Shown one piece after another: positions 41,691 to 49,437 of a stretch of DNA of 64,000 nucleotides (position 1 is its first letter; each line of letters opens with the position of its first letter). The notes beneath the pieces were generated by a model. That model ran no database searches and was not told the origin of the DNA. It was given only the letters and a program-made list of their open reading frames with translations. The position numbers were made by a program, and so were the translations under genes. Source of the DNA: Paraclostridium ghonii (GTDB lineage Bacteria; Bacillota; Clostridia; Peptostreptococcales; Peptostreptococcaceae); assembly GCF_030815085.1 (NCBI RefSeq), contig NZ_JAUSWG010000002.1; one strand, written 5' to 3'.

Positions 41691-41747
41691 AAAAACACAT
41701 AAAAACCATATTGATTGTTTCTATCAATATGGTTTTTATGTGTTTTT
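41691..41747. terminator. Terminator of the alpha-glucoside operon (right arm family with 47774-47814)
   Basis: A 25-bp perfect stem (AACACATAAAAACCATATTGAT and complement) with T5 tail, at the end of the LacI gene. Its core CCATATTGAT...ATCAATATGG recurs in the hairpin on the other side of the operon. Confidence 0.88.
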
Positions 41748-42745
41748 TAAAACGACTGTCTTTCTATAAATTCAGTACTTACTATATAATTACTTATATG
41801 TTCATTATTCCCTTCTAAATTGTCTATAAGTAATTTAGCAGCTTGATATCCAAGTTCATCAGCGTTTATATCTACAGATGCTAGTGATGGCTTTTGATAC
41901 TGTGCTAGTTTAGTATTATTAAATCCTACTACTGATATATTCTTTATTTTTCTTTCCTTTAGTTCTTTTAAAACTCCAATTGCAATTAAATCATCTGTAG
42001 TAACTATAGCCGTTAAGCCTTCGTTTTCCAAGAGTTCACTGCATGAAACTTCTCCTACATGTTCTTTAAATTCACCTTTATGTATAACAATACTTTCATC
42101 ATAATCAATATTGTTAATCTCAAGAGCCTTTTGATATCCTTTAAATCTATCCTTAGACATATTTAAATTTTTTATTGATCCTACAAATCCTATTTTTTTA
42201 TGTCCTTTTTTTATAAGTTTATCTACTACCCTATACATAGCTTGAAAATTATTATTATCTACCCATAATACTTCATTTGGATATTCTGGTCTTCCTATTA
42301 ATACAAAAGGAAATTTTATTTCTTTTAAATGTTTTACACTCTCGTCTTTTTCTCTTGCCCTCAAAAGTATAACTCCGTCTACTAAATTGCTGGTAGTCAT
42401 TTCTTTAATATTTTCAGCCTCTGTTTTTTCGTTTTTGCTAAAAGCATAAGTTATGTAATAATTCTTACTTTGTGCATACATACTCATGCCCTTCATTGCA
42501 TTTATAAAAAATGGATTTGTAAGTAAATCTTCTCCTTTGCTTGGAAGTACAACCCCTAATATTCTTGTTTTATTTTTAACTAAACTTCTCGCTATTGGAT
42601 TTGGTTTGTAATTCAATTTTTTGATAGCCTTATTTACTATTTTTTTTGTTTCTTCACTTATCCTTGGATTATTTGATAAAACTCTTGATACCGTAGATGT
42701 AGCTACATTTGCTTCTTTAGCTACATCTTTTATTGTAATTTTCAT
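41747..42745 (-). CDS. LacI-family transcriptional repressor of the alpha-glucoside operon
   Basis: Sugar-responsive repressor of 332 residues: LacI helix-turn-helix TIKDVAKEANVATSTVSRVL (4-23) with hinge helix NPIARSLVKNK, then the periplasmic-binding-protein-like effector domain (about 60-330; GVVLP, FVLIGRPEYPNEVLWVDNNN). It is the last gene of the binding protein-permease-permease-glucosidase-regulator operon. GCAATCGATTGC-type palindromes at the operon promoter are its probable operators, and a maltose or isomaltose-like sugar the likely inducer, by analogy with MalR. Confidence 0.92.
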   Translation of the reverse strand: MKITIKDVAKEANVATSTVSRVLSNNPRISEETKKIVNKAIKKLNYKPNPIARSLVKNKTRILGVVLPSKGEDLLTNPFFINAMKGMSMYAQSKNYYITYAFSKNEKTEAENIKEMTTSNLVDGVILLRAREKDESVKHLKEIKFPFVLIGRPEYPNEVLWVDNNNFQAMYRVVDKLIKKGHKKIGFVGSIKNLNMSKDRFKGYQKALEINNIDYDESIVIHKGEFKEHVGEVSCSELLENEGLTAIVTTDDLIAIGVLKELKERKIKNISVVGFNNTKLAQYQKPSLASVDINADELGYQAAKLLIDNLEGNNEHISNYIVSTEFIERQSF

Positions 42746-42796
42746 ATATTTCTCCTATTAAAGCAACATCATAAACATGATTTACACATTCTATAA

Positions 42797-44449
42797 TTAT
42801 ATAACTTCGTATACTATAGCTTCATAAGGTCTCAATTTTATATTGTCGTTTTCAACTAACTTATCATTATAGTTAGTTAACATAATTTTTAATTTCTTTT
42901 GTTGTAATAAATCCGGTATCTTAAATATTACATTATTTTCATAGAAATTTAATACAACCAATATATTTTTACCATTTAAATTTCTTTCATAGGCAAATAT
43001 ATTTTCATCATCTGGATAAATAAGTTTAACATCTCCATACACTATTGTTTCATTTTCATGTCTCAACTTAATTAAATCTTTATAATAATAGAATATAGAA
43101 TTTTTATCCTCAAGTGATTTTTTTGTATTTATTTCTTTATAATTTTGGTTTACATTAATCCAAGGAGTTTTTTTACTAAATCCTGCATTTAAACTATCAT
43201 CCCATTGCATAGGAGTTCTTGCATTATCTCTAGATGTTTTCTTTATTCTTTCTAAAACATCTTTCGGATCTTCATTTTGTATTTTTTCATTATAGTAATT
43301 TAACGTTTCTATATCTCTATAATCATTTATGTTTTCAAACTCTACATTAGTCATACCTATTTCTTCTCCTTGATATATATATGGAGTTCCACTAAATGTA
43401 TGTATTAATGTAGCTAACATTTTAGCCGATTCTACTCTGTAATTTTTATCATTCCCAAATCTTGATACCATCCTTGGCTGATCATGATTATTCATAAATA
43501 ATGAATTCCAACCTATATTATGAAGTCCTTCATACCATTTCATAAATATATTTTTTACATCTATTAAGTTGTATTCTTTTTTATAAAACTTATCACTTTG
43601 ATTTGGTAAATCCATTAGTTCAAAGTGAAACAACATATTAAGTTCATCTCTGTCTTCTCCCACATAATCTCTAGCATGCTTCGTGCTTACTCCTGGAGCT
43701 TCTCCTACTGTCATTACGTCGTATTTACTAAATACTTCTTTATTCATTTCTTTTAAATAATCATGTATTTTAGGTCCATTTATATAAATACCTTCCGCTC
43801 CATTTTCATCAACATCTCTCATATCACTAGACTTTGAATATAAGTTACAAACATCCATTCTAAATCCATCTACACCTTTATCTATCCAAAACTTCATCAT
43901 AGAATATATGTCATTTCTCATATTTTCATTTTCCCAATTCAAATCTGGCTGTTTTTTACTAAACAGATGTAGATAATATTGTTTACTTTCTTCATCATAC
44001 TGCCAAACACTTCCCCCAAAAAAGGCTTTCCAATTATTTGGTTCTTTTCCATCCTTAGGGTCTGACCATATATAATAATCTCTATATTTATTGTCCTTTG
44101 ATTTTTTTGATTCTATAAACCATCTATGTTCATCAGAACTATGATTTACAACTAAATCCATAAGTATTTTTATATTTTTATCATGAGCCTTTTTTAAAAG
44201 TTCATCAAAATCTTTCATACTCCCAAATTCACTCATTATATCTTCGTAATCACTTATATCATATCCATTATCATCATTTGGAGATTTGTAAACTGGACTT
44301 AACCATATAATATCTATTCCTAGGTATTTTAAATAATCTAATTTTTCTATTACCCCTCTTATATCCCCGATTCCATCATTATTACTATCCATGAAGCTCC
44401 TTGGATATATTTGGTATACAACCGATTCTTTCCACCATGTTTTTTTCAT
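42797..44449 (-). CDS. Alpha-glucosidase, GH13_31 (oligo-1,6-glucosidase-like)
   Basis: Cytoplasmic GH13 glucosidase of 550 residues cleaving terminal glucose from imported oligosaccharides. Start WWKESVVYQIYPRSFMDSNNDGIGD is typical; catalytic residues are D199 (GFRMDV), E250 (TVGEAP) and D323 (NNHDQPR). V200, directly after the nucleophile, is the residue associated with alpha-1,6 specificity in oligo-1,6-glucosidases, so isomalto-oligosaccharides are a plausible substrate; trehalose-6-phosphate hydrolase is the main alternative, but no PTS gene is present. It lies 41 bases after the second permease gene. Confidence 0.93.
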   Translation of the reverse strand: MKKTWWKESVVYQIYPRSFMDSNNDGIGDIRGVIEKLDYLKYLGIDIIWLSPVYKSPNDDNGYDISDYEDIMSEFGSMKDFDELLKKAHDKNIKILMDLVVNHSSDEHRWFIESKKSKDNKYRDYYIWSDPKDGKEPNNWKAFFGGSVWQYDEESKQYYLHLFSKKQPDLNWENENMRNDIYSMMKFWIDKGVDGFRMDVCNLYSKSSDMRDVDENGAEGIYINGPKIHDYLKEMNKEVFSKYDVMTVGEAPGVSTKHARDYVGEDRDELNMLFHFELMDLPNQSDKFYKKEYNLIDVKNIFMKWYEGLHNIGWNSLFMNNHDQPRMVSRFGNDKNYRVESAKMLATLIHTFSGTPYIYQGEEIGMTNVEFENINDYRDIETLNYYNEKIQNEDPKDVLERIKKTSRDNARTPMQWDDSLNAGFSKKTPWINVNQNYKEINTKKSLEDKNSIFYYYKDLIKLRHENETIVYGDVKLIYPDDENIFAYERNLNGKNILVVLNFYENNVIFKIPDLLQQKKLKIMLTNYNDKLVENDNIKLRPYEAIVYEVI

Positions 44450-44490
44450 GTCATTCCCCCCTAAAATTATTTCCTAATTTTAACACACAA

Positions 44491-45309
44491 TTATTTTATA
44501 CTTCCTGATGTTACACTCTTTATTATGTATTTTTGTGCAAAGAAGTAGAATATTAATACTGGTATTATAGTAATTACTAATCCTGCAAGCGCTAAATCCC
44601 ATTGTTTTGTATATTGACCAAAGAAGAAGAACATAGAAAGTGGTATTGTTCTAGTTTCTGCTGTATTTATTACTAGTGAAGGTAATAAAAAGTCATTCCA
44701 TATCCAAACTGTATTAAGTATTGCAACAGTTATAGATATTGGTTTTAAAAGTGGAAATATTATATATCTAAATGTTTGCCACTTACTACACCCATCAATT
44801 AATGCTGCTTCATCTAATTCTTTTGGTATACCCTTTACAAATCCATGGTATAAAAATATTGCCGAAGCACATCCAAATCCTATATACATAAATATAATAC
44901 CTGGTATATTAAGAAGATTTAATTTACCCATTACATTTATAAGAGGTAACATTATTGATTGAAATGTAACCAACATAGATGATATAAATATAAATAATAT
45001 TATATTGCTTAATTTAGAGCTTGTTCTTTGTAACATCCATGCCGCCATAGATGAAAATAATATTATAAAAATAATGCTTGTTATTGTTATAAGTAAAGAA
45101 TTACCTAATACTTTAGCAAAATCTAATTGCTCTAATGCTCTTGTATAGTTATCCAAATTCATACTTTGCGGTAATGCTAGCGTACTTTCAAACAACTCTC
45201 CTTTTGTCTTAAATGAATTTACTATTATTATATAAAACGGAGATAAACAAACTAATGCTAAAATGACTCCTAAAATATCTACTCCTAAATTTCCTAACTT
45301 ATTTTTCAT
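44491..45309 (-). CDS. Sugar ABC transporter permease (MalG-type)
   Basis: Inner membrane permease of 272 residues, six helices, with the EAA loop KELDEAALIDGCSKWQTF that docks the ATPase, and a C-terminal KSVTSGSIK ending typical of MalG/AraQ-like proteins. Its ATG shares a base with the stop codon of the MalF-type gene (TAATG-type coupling at 45309). Imports an alpha-glucoside together with the MalF-type partner and the binding protein. Confidence 0.93.
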   Translation of the reverse strand: MKNKLGNLGVDILGVILALVCLSPFYIIIVNSFKTKGELFESTLALPQSMNLDNYTRALEQLDFAKVLGNSLLITITSIIFIILFSSMAAWMLQRTSSKLSNIILFIFISSMLVTFQSIMLPLINVMGKLNLLNIPGIIFMYIGFGCASAIFLYHGFVKGIPKELDEAALIDGCSKWQTFRYIIFPLLKPISITVAILNTVWIWNDFLLPSLVINTAETRTIPLSMFFFFGQYTKQWDLALAGLVITIIPVLIFYFFAQKYIIKSVTSGSIK

Positions 45310-46193
45310 TATGCTTCCACCTCATCTTTCTTAGTTATATAAACTTGAACAAGCGTTATTACTGCAACTAATATAAAGAATATTACTGCTTTTGCTTGTG
45401 CTATGTTCATTTTATTATAAGAAAATGCTGTTTTATAAATATTTAGTGCAAGCATTTGCGTAGCATCACCAGGTCCCCCATTTGTAAGTGCTAAGTTTTG
45501 GTCAAATAATTTAAATGAATTTGATAAAGTTAAAAATAAACTTATTGTAAATGCAGGTCTTATCATTGGAAAAGTTATAAGTCTTACTCTTTGCCATAAG
45601 CTTGCTCCATCTATTTTTGCTGCTTCATTTAACTCTGGTGGAACATTTTGAAGTCCCGCTATATAAATAACCATTACATAACCTGCCATTTGCCAAGCCA
45701 TTATTATTACCATTCCCCAAAATCCTGTAGTTGAGTTTGATAGCCATCCCATCATCCACTCTTGCCCTAATGACTGCCCTATAGAATTAAATACATTAAC
45801 GAATATAAATTGCCATATAAATCCTAAAATTAAACCACCTATTAAATTAGGCATAAAAAATATTGTTCTTAATAAATTACTTATTTTCGATTCTCTTGTT
45901 ACTAAAAGTGCTAAGAAAAATCCTATCGTATTTATAGCTAAAACACTCGCTATAGTAAACTTAACTGTAAAGAAAAATGCATTTCTAAATCCCTCATCTG
46001 AAAATGCTTTTATATAATTTTCAAACCCTGTAAAATTTGCACTTGAACCTATTCCATTCCAATCTGTGAACGAATAATAAATTCCTAGAATTAATGGTAT
46101 AAGCACAACTAAACAAAATGCAATTAAACTTGGCCCTACAAAAAACCAAAAGGTCATATTGTGTTTTCTTTTAGTTTTTATTTTTGATGTCAT
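45309..46193 (-). CDS. Sugar ABC transporter permease (MalF-type)
   Basis: Inner membrane permease of 294 residues with six helices; EAA loop PELNEAAKIDGASLWQRV, LNGGPGDATQ-type loop (TNGGPGDATQMLALNIY) before the last helices. Immediately upstream of, and overlapping by one base, the MalG-type gene. The binding-protein gene is 97 bases upstream. No ATP-binding subunit gene is in the operon, so a shared MsmK/MalK-type ATPase encoded elsewhere must power it. Confidence 0.93.
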   Translation of the reverse strand: MTSKIKTKRKHNMTFWFFVGPSLIAFCLVVLIPLILGIYYSFTDWNGIGSSANFTGFENYIKAFSDEGFRNAFFFTVKFTIASVLAINTIGFFLALLVTRESKISNLLRTIFFMPNLIGGLILGFIWQFIFVNVFNSIGQSLGQEWMMGWLSNSTTGFWGMVIIMAWQMAGYVMVIYIAGLQNVPPELNEAAKIDGASLWQRVRLITFPMIRPAFTISLFLTLSNSFKLFDQNLALTNGGPGDATQMLALNIYKTAFSYNKMNIAQAKAVIFFILVAVITLVQVYITKKDEVEA

Positions 46194-46290
46194 TTTATAT
46201 TCCTCCCTTATAAAACTATAAAATAATTTCCTGAAATTTTATTATAGGAAAGTATAATGTACTTTCCTATAATAACTTATATATTAAATA

Positions 46291-47607
46291 TTATTTTCTT
46301 TCTTCTTCCCAAGTAGTTTTAGCATTTTTAACTAAATCATCCCAAGTCATACTTCCATCTAAGTATTTTTGCATATTAGCACCAACTCTACTTTCTCCCC
46401 ATCCACTTGGATATCCCATAAATACCCAAGGCATAGTTTTTCCTTCATTAGAATATTTTAATACATCTTTTGATAATGGATCTTTTGGTTGTAATTCGTC
46501 TGATTCATATCCTTTAAATGCTGGTATAAACTTAAAATCGTCTATTATCATTTTCTTACCTTCATCAGAAGTGTATAACCAATTTAAGAAATCTTTAGCT
46601 GCATCTTTCTCAGCATCTGATTTGTCTTTATTTATACACCAATACATTGGAACACCTACAGGTATACTATCTTCTTTAGCGCCTTTAATTGGCATTGGTA
46701 ATATTCCTGAATTAGATGCTATATCTTTATTTACGCCTTCAATTCCTCCATATGCCCAGTTACCCATTTGAACCATTGCAACTTTACCAGTTGAATACTT
46801 TTGTTCAATTTGCATAGCATAATCAACACTGTTTATAGAAGATTTTTTACCATCTGGCATAAATGCATATGTAGTTTGTAGATCTAGTAATTCTTTTAAT
46901 TCTTTATCATATTTAAACTCTAATTTTTTAGCTTCATAAGCTTCTTTTGAACTTTTAAACTCATTAGCTGATGCAACATTTAGTAAATGAAGTCCTGTAA
47001 CCCATTTTTCTTTTCCTGGGACTGCAAATACTGCATCTAATCCTAATTCACCTTTTTTTGAATCTAATGTTTTAGCTGCATTTTGTAAAGCATCAAAACT
47101 AGTTATACTAGCAGAGTCTATTCCTGCTTTTTTAAATATTTCTTTATTATATATAAATCCGTATCCTTCTTGATTAAATGGCATACCAAATATTCCATCT
47201 TTAGTTGTTACAGAATCTAATGTTCCTTCAAATGCTTTATCTACCCAAGGTTGATCTGATAAATCTTCTAGTTTAGATTTAGACACCCAGTCTTCTACAT
47301 CCTGAGGTCCACCAATATTAAATATAGCAGGCTCTTGACCTGATTGGAATTTTGATTTTAACGCTGGACCGTATTCATTTCCTCCCCCTACAGTCTCTAT
47401 ATTTATGTCTACATTAGGATTTTTTTTCTCATACTCTTTAGCTGCTTTTTCAAGAGAATCTTTTGCTTCTACTTTAAATTGAACTATATCTACTTTTACT
47501 TTATCCCCGTCTTTTTTAGAATTTCCTCCTGATGAACCACATCCAACCACACTAGTTGCTACTAACATTGTTACTGTCAATAAACTTAATACTTTTTTTA
47601 ACCCCAT
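46291..47607 (-). CDS. Sugar-binding lipoprotein of ABC transporter (MalE-type)
   Basis: Extracellular solute-binding protein (438 aa, SBP_bac_1). Signal peptide with lipobox VVGC (C23) followed by a GSSGG linker anchors it outside the membrane; motifs NPNVDINIETVGGG, GMPFNQEGYGFIYNKEIFKKAG and the AAKDFLNWLYTSDEGKKM helix are typical. First gene of the operon; RBS AGGAGGAAG. It determines specificity, probably alpha-linked gluco-oligosaccharides judging from the downstream glucosidase. Confidence 0.93.
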   Translation of the reverse strand: MGLKKVLSLLTVTMLVATSVVGCGSSGGNSKKDGDKVKVDIVQFKVEAKDSLEKAAKEYEKKNPNVDINIETVGGGNEYGPALKSKFQSGQEPAIFNIGGPQDVEDWVSKSKLEDLSDQPWVDKAFEGTLDSVTTKDGIFGMPFNQEGYGFIYNKEIFKKAGIDSASITSFDALQNAAKTLDSKKGELGLDAVFAVPGKEKWVTGLHLLNVASANEFKSSKEAYEAKKLEFKYDKELKELLDLQTTYAFMPDGKKSSINSVDYAMQIEQKYSTGKVAMVQMGNWAYGGIEGVNKDIASNSGILPMPIKGAKEDSIPVGVPMYWCINKDKSDAEKDAAKDFLNWLYTSDEGKKMIIDDFKFIPAFKGYESDELQPKDPLSKDVLKYSNEGKTMPWVFMGYPSGWGESRVGANMQKYLDGSMTWDDLVKNAKTTWEEERK

Positions 47608-47640
47608 ATTAATCTTCCTCCTAGCATTTTATTTTTTTAG

Positions 47641-47707
47641 GCAATCGATTGCACAACCCTTATAATTGAATAATATCATAGCAATCATTTTTGTGCAATC
47701 GTTTTCT
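47641..47707 (-). promoter_or_regulatory. Promoter and LacI-type operators of the alpha-glucoside operon
   Basis: On the minus strand -35 TTGCAC (47693-47698) and -10 TATTAT (47670-47675) are 17 bases apart. A perfect palindrome GCAATCGATTGC (47641-47652) lies just downstream of the start, and a second imperfect copy (AGAAAACGATTGCA, 47694-47707) covers the -35. Both have the central CG of LacI-family operators, so the operon's LacI regulator can block it from two sites. Confidence 0.82.
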
Positions 47708-47773
47708 GAACCTTTTTAATTTTATTTTTTATTCTTAAAAATTTTTACTGCATAATGCTATACTATACAAATA

Positions 47774-47814
47774 ATTAAAGCCATATTGATTACTCATATC
47801 AATATGGCTTTAAT
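47774..47814. terminator. Terminator downstream of selO
   Basis: Perfect 17-bp stem ATTAAAGCCATATTGAT with its complement and a seven-base loop lies after the SelO stop on the minus strand. The CCATATTGAT core is shared with the 41691-41747 hairpin at the far side of the sugar operon. Confidence 0.8.
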
Positions 47815-47839
47815 GTATTTGAAAAAATATCTACTTCTA

Positions 47840-49312
47840 TTAAGTTCCACAGTAAGTTCTATAAGGTTTATTTGAAAATTTAGGAGGTTTTGAATATTTC
47901 TTTTGATTTTCACAATGTTCATATGGTTTTTCAATTGCATCTAAAAGATTTTTCAACGTGTTAAAATTTCCTTTCTCTGCATCTGATAAAGCTTCTTCTA
48001 CTCTATGATTTCTTGGAATTACCGCAGGGTTAGATTTTTTCATTAATTCATACACTTCTTCTTTAGAATTAGGTTCTCTCTTAAGTCTATCTTTCCATAG
48101 ATTATACCAATTTATAAACTCTTCACTACTAAACATACCTTTACCTTTAACATTGTCAAAAGTTAATTCTATAAAAGTGTTAGTAAAATCTTCATTGTGC
48201 TTTTCCATCATACTAAGTAAATCTTCTATTAATGCTTTATCTTGTAATTCTTCAGTAACTAGACCTAGCTTAGTTCTCATATTTTTCATCCAATTTATGT
48301 GATAAATTTCTGAGAATTTAGAAATAGCATCTTGTGCTATTTTTATAGATTCTTTCTGCTCATCACTTATTAGAGGTAATAATGTTTCAGCAAATCTACA
48401 TAAATTCCATTCAGCCATATTAGGTTGATTCTCATATGAATATCTACCGTATCTATCAATAGAACTAAAAACAGTGTCTGGTTTATAAGTATCCATAAAT
48501 GCACAAGGTCCGTAGTCAATACTTTCTCCGCTTATAGTCATGTTATCTGTATTCATAACCCCATGTATAAATCCAATGCTTTGCCACTTAGCAACAAGAA
48601 CTGCATGAGCATTTATTACTTCTTTAAGCAGATTAATATATTTTTCTTTATCATCTTTTATGTGTGAGTACTGTCTTTTTATTGCATAATCAGCTAATTC
48701 TTTAACTCTTTTCACTCCTCCAAAATTAGCAGCATATTCAAATGTTCCAAATCTAATATGACTAGAAGCTACACGAGTTAATATTGCCCCTTCTTTTATA
48801 CTTTCACGAATTACCGTCTCTCCAGTTTTAACTACAGCTAAACTACGTGTTGTTGGAACTTTAAGACCATACATAGCTTCACTTATTATGTATTCACGAA
48901 GCATAGGTCCAAGAACAGCCCTTCCATCTCCACCTCTAGAATATGGTGTTTTTCCAGATCCTTTAAGTTGAATATCAAATCTATCTCCAGATGGATTTAT
49001 TTGTTCACCTATTAATAATGCTCTTCCATCTCCTAGCATTGTAAAATGTCCAAATTGATGTCCTGCATATGCTTGAGCTATAAAAGCACCTTCATCTATT
49101 TTCTTATTTCCTGAAAGTAATTCTACTCCATCCTTACTTTTTAGATTATCTATATTTAATCCTAAAAATTCTGCTAAAGAATAATTCAAAATAACTAATT
49201 TCGGTGAAGGTACTGGATTTAAATTTATTTTACTATAAAAAAAGTCTGGCAAAGTCATATAACTATTGTCTAGATTCCATCCTGTTTCTATGTTTTTTTT
49301 GTTATTTTGCAT
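47840..49312 (-). CDS. SelO-family protein AMPylase (YdiU, UPF0061)
   Basis: Pseudokinase-fold protein (490 aa) that transfers AMP to Ser/Thr/Tyr of target proteins, in Escherichia coli as a redox-stress response. The family core is intact: QAYAGHQFGHFTMLGDGRA, LKGSGKTPYSRGGDGRAVL (ATP-contacting Lys and Arg), VASSHIRFGTFEY, GFIHGVMNTDNMTISGESIDYGPCAFMD (metal-binding Asn/Asp) and PAVIPRNHRVEEAL. It ends PYRTYCGT, with a Cys (TGT) where eukaryotic SelO has selenocysteine. RBS AAGGAGA. Monocistronic. Confidence 0.95.
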   Translation of the reverse strand: MQNNKKNIETGWNLDNSYMTLPDFFYSKINLNPVPSPKLVILNYSLAEFLGLNIDNLKSKDGVELLSGNKKIDEGAFIAQAYAGHQFGHFTMLGDGRALLIGEQINPSGDRFDIQLKGSGKTPYSRGGDGRAVLGPMLREYIISEAMYGLKVPTTRSLAVVKTGETVIRESIKEGAILTRVASSHIRFGTFEYAANFGGVKRVKELADYAIKRQYSHIKDDKEKYINLLKEVINAHAVLVAKWQSIGFIHGVMNTDNMTISGESIDYGPCAFMDTYKPDTVFSSIDRYGRYSYENQPNMAEWNLCRFAETLLPLISDEQKESIKIAQDAISKFSEIYHINWMKNMRTKLGLVTEELQDKALIEDLLSMMEKHNEDFTNTFIELTFDNVKGKGMFSSEEFINWYNLWKDRLKREPNSKEEVYELMKKSNPAVIPRNHRVEEALSDAEKGNFNTLKNLLDAIEKPYEHCENQKKYSKPPKFSNKPYRTYCGT

Positions 49313-49393
49313 GGTATCTCCTTATTTAATAATTTATTTTATAAATATAAGATACCCTCATTTTTTATTTTAAATAGTTTTATTTTTTAAATT

Positions 49394-49437
49394 AAGAAAC
49401 AAAGGTATATTGTTTAAACAATATACCTTTGTTTCTT
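49394..49437. terminator. Perfect palindromic terminator
   Basis: A 44-base uninterrupted palindrome (22-base arms AAGAAACAAAGGTATATTGTTT) directly at the stop of the Fe-S flavoprotein gene, between two minus-strand genes. A small central loop would open in RNA. Confidence 0.82.
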
